From: Burkholderiaceae bacterium | Lineage (GTDB): Bacteria > Pseudomonadota > Gammaproteobacteria > Burkholderiales > Burkholderiaceae_C | Assembly (NCBI GenBank): GCA_030654805.1 | Contig: JAURWR010000017.1 | Span: 1-64,000, forward strand | Direction of reading: 5' to 3' | Length of the DNA stretch: 64,000 bases | Shown: positions 43,684-52,598 of the stretch, piece after piece | How the letters are laid out: each line of letters opens with the position of its first letter | Numbering within the stretch: position 1 is the stretch's first letter | Made by a program: the position numbers and the translations under genes | Notes under the pieces: model-generated | Told to the model about the DNA's origin: nothing | Seen by the model: only the letters and a program-made list of their open reading frames with translations | Database searches by the model: none

Positions 43684-46173
43684 ATGTCTTCACCCCGTGT
43701 TTCCGTCGCCGTGAACACCGGCTGGCGACTGGCGATGCTGGGTGCGGCCTGGCCCGTGGGTGCGGCGCTTCAGTTGCGCGAAGTGGCGTTGCGCGAGCTG
43801 TCGGTGCATGTCGCCTGCATGGCTCTCGGGTTGTTGCTTGTTGCGGTTGCGACGCTCGCCGGCCGGCGCAGCATGGTCGCCGCGCTCGGCCTGCTGATCC
43901 TGGCGTTCGGGGTCACAGGAGGGCGCGCCTCCATTCGACTGGCCGAGAAGTTGCCCATCGCGATCGAGGGCCATGACCTGCAGGTCACGGGCGTGGTCGC
44001 CAGCCTGCCGCAGCGCTCGTCGAATGGGCTCCGGTTTCGATTCGAGGTCGATGAAGCGACACAGGACGGGCAGCTTCTTGTCGTACCAGCGGTCGTGTCC
44101 CTGGGCTGGTATGCAGGTTTCCAGGACGAGGCCCCGCTGACCGCCGCGCAAGGCGAGCTGCGTGCCGGGCAGCGCTGGCGCTTCACGGTGCGGCTGCGCC
44201 GACCGCACGGCCTGTCGAATCCGCAGGGCTTCGATCAGGAACTGAGGTGGTTCGAAGAAGGTGTGCGTGCGACTGGTTCGGTGCGCGAGACGCCTGTGCC
44301 CCGGTTGCTCGACCTTGCGGTTGCGCATCCGATCGAGCGTTTGCGACAGCACGTACGCGATGCCATCGATGCCACCGTGGCCGATCGCCGCGCGGCCGGT
44401 GTGTTGTCGGCACTTGCGGTCGGCGACCAGTCGTCGATCGAGCGTGACGACTGGGACCTGTTTCGGCGCGCTGGCATTGCTCATCTCGTATCGATCAGCG
44501 GTCTTCACATCACGATGTTCGCGTGGCTGGCCGGTGTGGTCATCGGCGCGATGTGGCGCCGCAATCAGCGCGCGATGCTGTGGGTCGCCGCACCGGCTGC
44601 CGCGCTGTGGGGCGGATTCGCTGTGGCCTTTGTTTACGCGGTGTTTTCCGGCTGGGGCGTGCCGTCGCAGCGCACGGTGTGGATGCTCGGCACGGTGTGC
44701 CTGCTGCGCGGCGCCGGACTGCGCTGGCCGTGGCCGCTGGTGCTGCTGGCGGCGGCCACCGTGGTGACGGTGATCGATCCGTGGGCTCTCCTGCAACCTG
44801 GCTTCTGGTTGTCCTTTGCTGCCGTGGGCTTGCTGTTGCTGTCCGGAAGCGCAAAGGTCGAGTCACTGGCGCGAGACTCCGGTGACTCCGACGCTGCGTC
44901 AGCGACGGTGACCGGTCGTTTGCGGGCGCTCGTTCCGAAGCTGCGGGGCTGGGTGTCCGGAGGCATCCGCACGCAGTGGATCGCCACCCTCGGCCTGACG
45001 CCGCTGACGCTGGTGTGCTTCCAGCAGCTGTCGCTGATCGGGTTCGTGGCGAACCTGATCGCGATACCGCTGATCACGCTGGTGATCACGCCGCTGGCGC
45101 TGCTGGGCAGCATCGCGGCCCCGCTGTGGAAGGCGGGCGCATGGGCCGTGTCGCTGCTCTGCGCATCACTCGGCTGGCTGGCGCAGGCGCCTGCCGCAGT
45201 GTGGTCGGTCGGAGTCGCTCCCTGGTGGGCGCAGGTTGCAGGGTTGCTGGCAGCCGCCTGGCTGGTGATGCCGCTGCCGTGGCGGGTGCGCGCGCTGGCC
45301 GTGCCGCTGGTGCTGCCGATGCTGTTGCCAGTGCGTCAACTGCCGACTTCCGGTGAGTTCGAACTGGTCGCTGCCGACGTGGGGCAGGGCACCGCCGTGA
45401 TCGTGCGCACGCGCCACCACGTGCTGGTCTACGACGCCGGTCCACAGTATTCGCCCGACTTCGATGCCGGCCAGCGCGTGCTGCTTCCACTGCTGCGATC
45501 ACGGGGCGATCACCACATCGACACGCTGGTGCTGAGCCACCGCGACACCGATCACGTTGGAGGCGCCGCGACGCTGCTGCAAGGCATGCCCATCGGCGAA
45601 TTGACCAGCTCGATCGAAGACCTGCATCCATTGCGGATCGATGCGCAGGGCCGGGGAGTGAACCAGCATCGTTGCGCTGCCGGTCAGCACTGGGAGTGGG
45701 ACGGTGTTCGCTTCGAAATGCTGCACCCCGGAACCGATGTCGACACCCCTGCATCGCGTCCCAACACGCTGTCGTGCGTGCTGCGGGTGCAGGGGGCCGG
45801 CGCGAGCGCGCTGCTGACCGGCGACATCGAGCGCGACCAGGAGATCCGGCTGCTGCGCGAACACCGTGATGCGCTGTCCAGCGACGTGCTGCTGGTTCCG
45901 CATCACGGCAGCAAAACCTCGTCGTCGGCCGCCTTCCTGGATGCCGTGAGTCCTCGGGTGGCAGTGTTTCAGGCGGGACATCTCAACCGTTACGGCCACC
46001 CGGCAGCCGATGTGCTGGCGCGCTACCGCCAGCGCGGCATCGCGATCGCCGACAGCCCGAACTGCGGCGCGTGGACGTGGCACAGCGCGTCGCGCGATGT
46101 CCGGCCGAGCGGCGGATGCGAACGAGCAGACGCCCGTCGCTACTGGCATTGGCAGGCTGAAGACCCGCACTGA
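43684..46173 (+). CDS. comEC: DNA internalization-related competence protein ComEC/Rec2
   Basis: 829 residues. The inner-membrane channel for single-stranded DNA uptake. An N-terminal OB-like DUF4131 domain (about 60-180) is followed by the Competence membrane domain (SISGLHITMFAWLAG and many helices to about 545), then a C-terminal metallo-beta-lactamase domain with LSHRDTDHVGGAATLL and VPHHGSKTSSSAAF. The metal motif is HxDxDH-like, consistent with proposed nuclease function. Starts at ATG 43684, 53 bp from the RidA gene. 160 bp without a gene follow it. Confidence 0.94.
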   Translation: MSSPRVSVAVNTGWRLAMLGAAWPVGAALQLREVALRELSVHVACMALGLLLVAVATLAGRRSMVAALGLLILAFGVTGGRASIRLAEKLPIAIEGHDLQVTGVVASLPQRSSNGLRFRFEVDEATQDGQLLVVPAVVSLGWYAGFQDEAPLTAAQGELRAGQRWRFTVRLRRPHGLSNPQGFDQELRWFEEGVRATGSVRETPVPRLLDLAVAHPIERLRQHVRDAIDATVADRRAAGVLSALAVGDQSSIERDDWDLFRRAGIAHLVSISGLHITMFAWLAGVVIGAMWRRNQRAMLWVAAPAAALWGGFAVAFVYAVFSGWGVPSQRTVWMLGTVCLLRGAGLRWPWPLVLLAAATVVTVIDPWALLQPGFWLSFAAVGLLLLSGSAKVESLARDSGDSDAASATVTGRLRALVPKLRGWVSGGIRTQWIATLGLTPLTLVCFQQLSLIGFVANLIAIPLITLVITPLALLGSIAAPLWKAGAWAVSLLCASLGWLAQAPAAVWSVGVAPWWAQVAGLLAAAWLVMPLPWRVRALAVPLVLPMLLPVRQLPTSGEFELVAADVGQGTAVIVRTRHHVLVYDAGPQYSPDFDAGQRVLLPLLRSRGDHHIDTLVLSHRDTDHVGGAATLLQGMPIGELTSSIEDLHPLRIDAQGRGVNQHRCAAGQHWEWDGVRFEMLHPGTDVDTPASRPNTLSCVLRVQGAGASALLTGDIERDQEIRLLREHRDALSSDVLLVPHHGSKTSSSAAFLDAVSPRVAVFQAGHLNRYGHPAADVLARYRQRGIAIADSPNCGAWTWHSASRDVRPSGGCERADARRYWHWQAEDPH

Positions 46174-46333
46174 CACGAAGATGCGCGCATGATCGAGATG
46201 GACCGCTTGGCGCTCAAACGGTCCGGGCGGAGGGGCGATCCCCTTGTCATGGCACCCCTCTCCGCTGTTCCAGAGCCGCCTTCAGGGCTCAGTGGCCTGG
46301 AATTTGCTTCTCTGTGAATCAGGAGTGATGCCT

Positions 46334-47770
46334 ATGAGATCGAGCTTTGACGAGATGCAAATCTCCAGCACGCAGGTGCGGGAGCATTACCGTGGCTACC
46401 AGCAGTGGCTGGCGCAGCAACCCGGCGACGTGATGAAGTCGCGCCGCGAAGAAGCGGAGATGATCTTCCGTCGCGTCGGTATCACCTTCGCTGTTTACGG
46501 AGCGAAAGACGAGGATGGTTCGGGCACCGAGCGGTTGATTCCGTTCGACCTGATCCCCCGGGTGATCCCGGCGCACGAATGGGTCGACATGGAAAAAGGC
46601 CTGCGCCAGCGCGTGGTGGCCTTGAACCGCTTCATCCATGACGTCTATCACGGTCAGGACATCATCCGCGCCGGCATCGTCCCCGGCGAGCAGATCTTCA
46701 AGAACGCGCAGTTCCGGCCCGAGATGATGGGCGTCGACGTGCCGTTCGGCGTCTATTCGCACATCTCCGGCATCGACATCGTTCGCGCCGGCAACGCCGA
46801 TGGCAGCGGCAGCTACTACGTCCTGGAGGACAACCTGCGGGTGCCGAGCGGCGTCAGCTACATGCTCGAGAACCGCAAGATGATGATGCGGTTGTTCCCG
46901 GAGTTGTTCAGCCAGCACCGTGTCGAGCCGGTCGCTCACTACCCCGACATGCTGCTGGAAACACTGCGTGCGGTCGCACCGCCGTCGGTCAACGAGCCGA
47001 CCGTCGTCGTGCTCACGCCGGGCATGTACAACAGTGCGTACTTCGAGCACGCCTTCCTCGCGCAGCAGATGGGCATCGAACTGGTCGAGGGCCAGGACCT
47101 GTTCGTCAAGGACAACTTCGTCTACATGCGAACGACGCAGGGCCCGAAGCGGGTCGACGTGATCTATCGCCGGGTCGATGACGACTTCCTTGACCCCACT
47201 GCGTTCCGCCCGGATTCGACGCTCGGCTGTGCGGGCCTGTTGGGCGCCTACCGGGCTGGCAACGTGGCGCTGTCGAACGCGATCGGCACCGGCGTCGCCG
47301 ACGACAAGTCGATCTATCCGTACGTGCCGAAGATGATCGAGTTCTACCTGGGCGAGAAGCCGATCCTCAACAACGTGCCCACCTACCTTTGCCGCGAGGC
47401 CGACGATCTGAAGTACGTGCTCGATCACCTCGCCGAACTGGTGGTGAAGGAGGTGCATGGCGCGGGTGGCTACGGCATGCTGGTCGGCCCCGCGTCGACG
47501 AAGGCCGAGATCGCCGAGTTCCGCGCGGTGCTCGAAGCCAACCCATCCGGCTACATCGCGCAGCCGACCCTCGCGCTGTCGACCTGTCCGACCTTCGTCG
47601 AGTCCGGGATCGCACCGCGACACATCGATTTGCGGCCTTTCGTGCTCAGCGGCAAGACGGTGCAGATGGTGCCCGGCGGCCTCACCCGCGTCGCGCTGAA
47701 GGAGGGTTCTCTCGTCGTCAACTCGTCCCAAGGTGGTGGCACCAAGGACACCTGGGTTTTGGAACAATGA
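46334..47770 (+). CDS. Circularly permuted ATP-grasp protein (COG2308, DUF404/DUF407)
   Basis: 478 residues. ATG 46334 is chosen because AGGAG is 8 bases upstream; ATG 46328 is only 2 bases from it. Family hallmarks are RRVGITFAVYG, IPRVIPAHEWVDMEKGLRQRV, a central VVVLTPGMYNSAYFEHAFLA, IYRRVDDDFLDP and the C-terminal VVKEVHGAGGYGMLVGP and TKDTWVLEQ. These are CP-type ATP-grasp ligases predicted to form amide bonds on a peptide or amino group; no member has an established substrate that I know. First of five consecutive genes, followed 120 bp later by the matching alpha-E protein. Confidence 0.92.
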   Translation: MRSSFDEMQISSTQVREHYRGYQQWLAQQPGDVMKSRREEAEMIFRRVGITFAVYGAKDEDGSGTERLIPFDLIPRVIPAHEWVDMEKGLRQRVVALNRFIHDVYHGQDIIRAGIVPGEQIFKNAQFRPEMMGVDVPFGVYSHISGIDIVRAGNADGSGSYYVLEDNLRVPSGVSYMLENRKMMMRLFPELFSQHRVEPVAHYPDMLLETLRAVAPPSVNEPTVVVLTPGMYNSAYFEHAFLAQQMGIELVEGQDLFVKDNFVYMRTTQGPKRVDVIYRRVDDDFLDPTAFRPDSTLGCAGLLGAYRAGNVALSNAIGTGVADDKSIYPYVPKMIEFYLGEKPILNNVPTYLCREADDLKYVLDHLAELVVKEVHGAGGYGMLVGPASTKAEIAEFRAVLEANPSGYIAQPTLALSTCPTFVESGIAPRHIDLRPFVLSGKTVQMVPGGLTRVALKEGSLVVNSSQGGGTKDTWVLEQ

Positions 47771-47774
47771 GGCC

Positions 47775-47850
47775 CCCCAGTCGCTTCGCTCCTGCCCCCA
47801 AGGGGCGCCACCCTGCGGCCCGGCAAAGCCGGTTCCGCGGGCGTTGCTTG
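47775..47850 (+). repeat. Intergenic GC-rich repeat-like element
   Basis: This stretch contains CCCCCAGTCGCTTCGCTCC, CCCCAAGGGGCGCC and CCGGCAAAGCCGG, interleaved small palindromes of a kind I associate with dispersed intergenic elements in Burkholderiales genomes. It separates the ATP-grasp and alpha-E genes. Copy number was not determined. Confidence 0.45.
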
Positions 47851-47890
47851 ATTGTGGGCGTCGCTGCGCTTGCCCGTTTGGAGAGTTCAG

Positions 47891-48958
47891 ATGCTGTCTA
47901 GGACTGCTGATCACCTTTTCTGGATGGCACGCTACATGGAGCGCGCCGAAAACACAGCGAGGATGTTGGATGTCAACTACCAGACGTCGCTGCTGCCGCA
48001 ATCCGCCGACGCGGCCGAGCAGGGCTGGAAGGGCCTGCTCAGCATTTCCGAACTGACCGGCGACTTCGCCTCGCGCTACGGCAAGGTCACCGCCCGCAGC
48101 GTGATGGAGTACATGGTCAGCGACCCGGAGAACGGATCGAGCATCCGCAACTGCCTGATGGCCGCGCGCGAAAACGCGCGTGCCGTGCGCGGCACGCTGA
48201 CCACCGAGGTCTGGGAAACGCAGAACCAGACTTGGCTCGAATTCCAGCGCATGGTGACCAGCGGGGCCTTCCTGAAAGACCCGGGAACCGCGTTCGAATG
48301 GGTGAAGTTCCGCTCGCACCTGTCGCGTGGCGTGACCGTCGGAACGATGCTGCAGGACGATGCGTTCCACTTCCTGCGCATCGGCAGCTTTCTCGAACGA
48401 GCCGACAACACGGCGCGTCTGCTCGACGTCAAGTTCCACGCCGTCGAAAGCGAGTTCTTTGGCGGGCCGAACGGCATGGGAGCAATGCCCCCGCTGTCAG
48501 ACAACGAAGCGGCAGCCAGCGGTATGAGTCAATCACAGAGCCAGTCGCAAGGCCCATCTCGAAACACCGAACCGCGCAGCGGCCGCGACGTCGAATACGA
48601 CTTCTATCACTGGTCCGCGATCCTGCGATCGGTGTCGGGATTCGAGGTCTACCGCAAGGTCTACCGCAACGTGATCCGGCCCGAGAAAGTCGCCGAGTTG
48701 CTGATCCTTCGCCCCGACATGCCGCGTTCGCTGGCGGCCTGCACGCAGGAGGTGTTGTCCAACCTGACGATGATCGCCAACGAGCAATCGAGCGAAACAC
48801 TGCGCCGTGCGGGTCGGTTGCGTGCCGACCTGCAGTACGGTCGCATCGACGAAATCCTGGCGACCGGTTTGCACGCTTACCTCACGCAGTTTCTCGAACG
48901 TGTGGGCACGCTCGGTGTGGGCATCAGCCGCGACTTCCTGGTGCCGGTCAAGTCTTGA
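47891..48958 (+). CDS. Alpha-E domain protein (COG2307, DUF403)
   Basis: 355 residues from ATG 47891. All-helical DUF403 domain beginning LSRTADHLFWMARYMERAENTARML with the conserved Tyr-Met-Glu-Arg-Ala-Glu-Asn, and later FLRIGSFLERADNTARLLDVK. Alpha-E proteins accompany CP-type ATP-grasp enzymes and are taken as their partners. An insert rich in Ser and Gln (about residues 214-245) interrupts the domain. It lies between the ATP-grasp gene and the transglutaminase/DUF2126 gene, same strand, 93 bp before the latter. Confidence 0.92.
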   Translation: MLSRTADHLFWMARYMERAENTARMLDVNYQTSLLPQSADAAEQGWKGLLSISELTGDFASRYGKVTARSVMEYMVSDPENGSSIRNCLMAARENARAVRGTLTTEVWETQNQTWLEFQRMVTSGAFLKDPGTAFEWVKFRSHLSRGVTVGTMLQDDAFHFLRIGSFLERADNTARLLDVKFHAVESEFFGGPNGMGAMPPLSDNEAAASGMSQSQSQSQGPSRNTEPRSGRDVEYDFYHWSAILRSVSGFEVYRKVYRNVIRPEKVAELLILRPDMPRSLAACTQEVLSNLTMIANEQSSETLRRAGRLRADLQYGRIDEILATGLHAYLTQFLERVGTLGVGISRDFLVPVKS

Positions 48959-49051
48959 GTCTTCGAGGCTGACGCAGGCTGCGTCGGCCTCTGTCGTTGT
49001 TCGTTGCGCGTTTTTTCGGCACGCCCGCTGGTGCCATCCCTGGAGCCCTGA

Positions 49052-52000
49052 ATGTCCATCCATGTCGCGCTGAACCACGTGACCCATTACCGGTACGACC
49101 GGCCCATCAACCTGGGTCCGCAGATCGTCCGCCTGCGTCCGGCGCCGCATTCGCGCACCCGCATCCTGAGCTATTCGATGCGCGTGGAGCCCGCCGCGCA
49201 CTTCATCAACTGGCAGCAGGACCCGCAGTCGAATTACCTCGCGCGGCTGGTGTTCCCGGACAAGACCACCTCGTTCCGCATCGAGGTCGATCTGGTTGCC
49301 GAGATGTCGGTGCTCAACCCGTTCGATTTCTTCCTCGAACCGTCGGCCGAGAACTTCCCGTTCGAGTACGAGCCCGAACTGGCGGCCGAGCTGGCCCCGT
49401 ACATGGCCCAGGGCGAGCTGACGCCGCTGTTCAAGAAGTACGTCGACAGCGTGCCGCGCACGAAGAAGCACACCAACGACTTCCTGGTCGAGCTGAACCA
49501 GAAGCTGCAGAAGGACATCAGCTACCTGATCCGCATGGAGCCCGGCGTGCAGACGCCGGAAGTCACGCTGACCAACGGCTCCGGTTCGTGCCGCGACACC
49601 GGCTGGCTGCTGGTGCAGGTGCTGCGACATCTCGGTCTGGCCGCGCGCTTCGTCTCGGGTTATCTGATCCAGTTGAAGAGCGACGTGAAGTCGCTCGACG
49701 GACCGAGCGGCACCGAGGTCGACTTCACCGACCTGCACGCCTGGTGCGAGGTGTTTCTGCCGGGTGCCGGCTGGATCGGGCTCGACCCGACGTCTGGTCT
49801 GCTGGCCGGAGAAGGTCACATTCCGCTGGCCTGCTCGCCCGATCCGTCGTCGGCGGCGCCGGTCAGTGGCGCCATCGATGAATGCGAGACCGAGTTCGAG
49901 CACAAGATGAGTGTCACGCGCGTGTGGGAAGCCCCGCGCGTCACCCTGCCGTACACCGACGCGCAATGGGAAAGCATCGAGGCGCTGGGCCATCGCGTCG
50001 ACGAAGACCTGCGCAAAAACGACGTTCGGTTGACTCAAGGCGGCGAGCCCACCTTCGTGTCGGTCGATGACCGCGACGGCGCCGAGTGGAACACCGAGGC
50101 GATGGGCCCGACCAAGCGGCTGTTGAGCGCCGATCTGATGGACAAGCTGCGCCTCAAGTACGGCGCTGGCGGTCTGCTGCACTACGGTCAAGGCAAGTGG
50201 TACCCGGGCGAGCAGTTACCGCGCTGGTCGCTGAACCTGTACTGGCGCAAGGACCGCGAGCCGGTGTGGACGCATCCCGAGCTGTTCGCCAACGAGCACA
50301 AGGACTACCAGGTCACCGACGTGCACGCGCAGAAGTTCATGAGCGGCGTCGCGCGGCGGCTGGCGCTCGATCCGAAGTACGTGTTTCCGGCGTACGAAGA
50401 CACCTGGTACTACCTCTGGCGCGAGCGCAAGCTGCCGACCAATGTCGATCCGTTCGACGCCCGCCTGTCTGATCCGCTGGAGCGTGAACGCCTGCGCAAG
50501 GTGTTCAGCCAGGGCCTCGACAAGGTCGTCGGCCATGTGCTGCCAGTAGCCCGTGGCACCAACGGCCACCCGCGCTGGAACACCGGTCCGTGGTTCCTGC
50601 GGTCGGAGCGTTGCTATCTGGTGCCCGGAGACTCGCCGCTCGGCTTCCGACTGCCGCTCGACTCGCAGCCGTGGGCCGCTGAAGGCGACCTGCCGTGGGT
50701 GTATCCGCCCGATCAGACGCAGCAGTTCGTTCCGCTGCCGCCGTACCGCCGGCTTCGTTATGCCACCGGATCGAACGAAGGAACCTCTGGTTTGAGCGGC
50801 GCCGGTGGTCACCCGGTCACGGGCGCGAGTGCAGGCTTTGCCGAACGCTCGCGCGCTGCGCAGGGACCCGACAAGGCCGTCGCCAGCGCACCCGCCCCGA
50901 GCCTGCGCGCACCGTCAAGCTTCGAGTCTGCGGCCTGGATCAGCCGCACGGCCATCTGTGCCGAGCCTCGCGAGGGTCGCCTGTACATCTTCATGCCGCC
51001 GATGACAGCGCTCGAGGATTACCTCGAACTGGTCTCCGCGATCGAGGACACGGCTGTCGAACTGAAGGTGCCGGTCATTCTCGAAGGCTACGAGCCGCCG
51101 AAGGACCCCCGTCTGTCGACGCTGCGCGTCACGCCCGACCCGGGCGTCATCGAGGTCAACATCCACCCGGCGCACTGCTGGGAGGAACTGGTCGAGCAGA
51201 CGACGCACCTGTACCAGAGCGCACACGAAACCCGGCTGTCGACCGAGAAGTTCATGCTCGACGGACGCCACACCGGCACCGGAGGCGGCAACCACTTCGT
51301 TCTCGGTGGAGCCACGGTGGCGGACTCCCCGTTCCTGCGCCGACCGGACCTGCTCGCCAGCATGGTCGGCTACTGGCACAACCATCCAGCGCTGAGCTAC
51401 CTGTTCTCGGGCCTGTTTGTTGGTCCGACCAGCCAGGCTCCTCGCGTCGACGAGGCTCGCAACGATTCGGTCTACGAACTCGAGATCGCGTTCGCCGAAT
51501 TGCAGCGCGTCACCCGCGAGAACGGCGACTACTGTCCGCCGTGGCTGATCGACCGACTGCTGCGCAACTTGCTGATCGATGTGACCGGCAACACGCACCG
51601 TGCCGAGTTCTGCATCGACAAGCTGTATTCGCCGGACGGCCCGACGGGACGGCTGGGCCTGCTGGAAATGCGCGCCTTCGAGATGCCGCCGCACGCGCGG
51701 ATGAGCCTGACGCAGCAGTTGCTGATGCGCGCGCTGGTGTCGCGCTTCTGGAAGGAACCGTACCGCCCCGCACGCCTGAAGCGCTGGAGCACCGAACTGC
51801 ACGATCGCTTCATGTTGCCGCACTTCATCTGGCAGGACCTGTGCGACGTGGTCGAGGAACTGAACACCTTCGGCTACGCGCTGAAGCCCGAGTGGTTCGC
51901 GCCGCACCTCAATTTCAGGTTCCCGCGCCTCGGAGATTTCACCGCGATGGGTACCGAGGTCGAGGTGCGCATGGCGCTCGAACCCTGGCATGTCATGGGG

Positions 52001-52471
52001 GAAGAAGGTGCGACCGGCGGCACGGCACGCTATGTCGACTCGTCGGTCGAGCGGGTTCAGCTCAAGGCAACCGGCCTGATCGGCGATCGCCATGTGCTGA
52101 CCTGCAACGGCCGGGTCGTGCCGATGCAGCCCACCGGCCAGGTCGGTGAGTTCGTCGGCGCGGTGCGCTACCGCGCCTGGAATCCACCCTCCGCGCTGCA
52201 TCCGACCATCGACGTGCATGCGCCACTGACCTTCGATTTGGTCGACACCTGGATGAGCCGTTCGATGGGCGGGTGCCAATATCACGTGGCGCATCCGGGC
52301 GGGCGCAACTACGACACCTTCCCGGTCAATGCCTACGAAGCCGAGGCACGGCGACTGAACCGGTTCTTCCGCACGGGTCACACACCGGGCACGATGAACG
52401 TGCCGAAAGACGAACGCAACCCGAACTTCCCATTCACGCTTGACTTGCGTCGCGCTGCTGCACCGACCTGA
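49052..52471 (+). CDS. Transglutaminase-like protein fused to DUF2126
   Basis: 1139 residues. An N-terminal bacterial transglutaminase-N domain (HVTHYRYDRPINLGPQIVRL) is followed by a transglutaminase core with catalytic Cys in GSGSCRDTGWLLVQVLRH, His in DLHAWCEVF and Asp in GLDPTSGL. From about residue 290 to the end is DUF2126, with LTQGGEPTFVSVDDRDG, YGQGKWYPGEQLPRW and GTGGGNHFVLGG; the latter could be an amidoligase/COOH-NH2 ligase-type fold as proposed for this family. A Gly/Ala/Ser-rich linker (about 573-625) divides the DUF2126 part. It is central in the five-gene cluster. Confidence 0.92.
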   Translation: MSIHVALNHVTHYRYDRPINLGPQIVRLRPAPHSRTRILSYSMRVEPAAHFINWQQDPQSNYLARLVFPDKTTSFRIEVDLVAEMSVLNPFDFFLEPSAENFPFEYEPELAAELAPYMAQGELTPLFKKYVDSVPRTKKHTNDFLVELNQKLQKDISYLIRMEPGVQTPEVTLTNGSGSCRDTGWLLVQVLRHLGLAARFVSGYLIQLKSDVKSLDGPSGTEVDFTDLHAWCEVFLPGAGWIGLDPTSGLLAGEGHIPLACSPDPSSAAPVSGAIDECETEFEHKMSVTRVWEAPRVTLPYTDAQWESIEALGHRVDEDLRKNDVRLTQGGEPTFVSVDDRDGAEWNTEAMGPTKRLLSADLMDKLRLKYGAGGLLHYGQGKWYPGEQLPRWSLNLYWRKDREPVWTHPELFANEHKDYQVTDVHAQKFMSGVARRLALDPKYVFPAYEDTWYYLWRERKLPTNVDPFDARLSDPLERERLRKVFSQGLDKVVGHVLPVARGTNGHPRWNTGPWFLRSERCYLVPGDSPLGFRLPLDSQPWAAEGDLPWVYPPDQTQQFVPLPPYRRLRYATGSNEGTSGLSGAGGHPVTGASAGFAERSRAAQGPDKAVASAPAPSLRAPSSFESAAWISRTAICAEPREGRLYIFMPPMTALEDYLELVSAIEDTAVELKVPVILEGYEPPKDPRLSTLRVTPDPGVIEVNIHPAHCWEELVEQTTHLYQSAHETRLSTEKFMLDGRHTGTGGGNHFVLGGATVADSPFLRRPDLLASMVGYWHNHPALSYLFSGLFVGPTSQAPRVDEARNDSVYELEIAFAELQRVTRENGDYCPPWLIDRLLRNLLIDVTGNTHRAEFCIDKLYSPDGPTGRLGLLEMRAFEMPPHARMSLTQQLLMRALVSRFWKEPYRPARLKRWSTELHDRFMLPHFIWQDLCDVVEELNTFGYALKPEWFAPHLNFRFPRLGDFTAMGTEVEVRMALEPWHVMGEEGATGGTARYVDSSVERVQLKATGLIGDRHVLTCNGRVVPMQPTGQVGEFVGAVRYRAWNPPSALHPTIDVHAPLTFDLVDTWMSRSMGGCQYHVAHPGGRNYDTFPVNAYEAEARRLNRFFRTGHTPGTMNVPKDERNPNFPFTLDLRRAAAPT

Positions 52472-52479
52472 GCCGATCG

Positions 52480-52516
52480 CCCCGAGGTCACGCGTGAACG
52501 CGCGCCTCGGGGTTTT
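52480..52516 (+). terminator. Rho-independent terminator after the DUF2126 gene
   Basis: CCCCGAGG (52480-52487) pairs with CCTCGGGG (52505-52512) followed by TTTT. An inner CGCG dyad extends the stem. It separates the first three genes of the cluster from the fused ATP-grasp/alpha-E gene. Confidence 0.8.
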
Positions 52517-52598
52517 CACCTCGGCGTTGCAACCTGTCGTCGACCGAAGCTGCGGTGCCCGCGTATGACAATGGGCTCAATGAAGTTGGTTGTCTGAC

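Noticed and set aside
43164-43718. Extension of the dsbB frame to 353 codons
   Set aside because: It lies fully under the RidA gene, which has clear homology; DsbB is normally about 165 residues.
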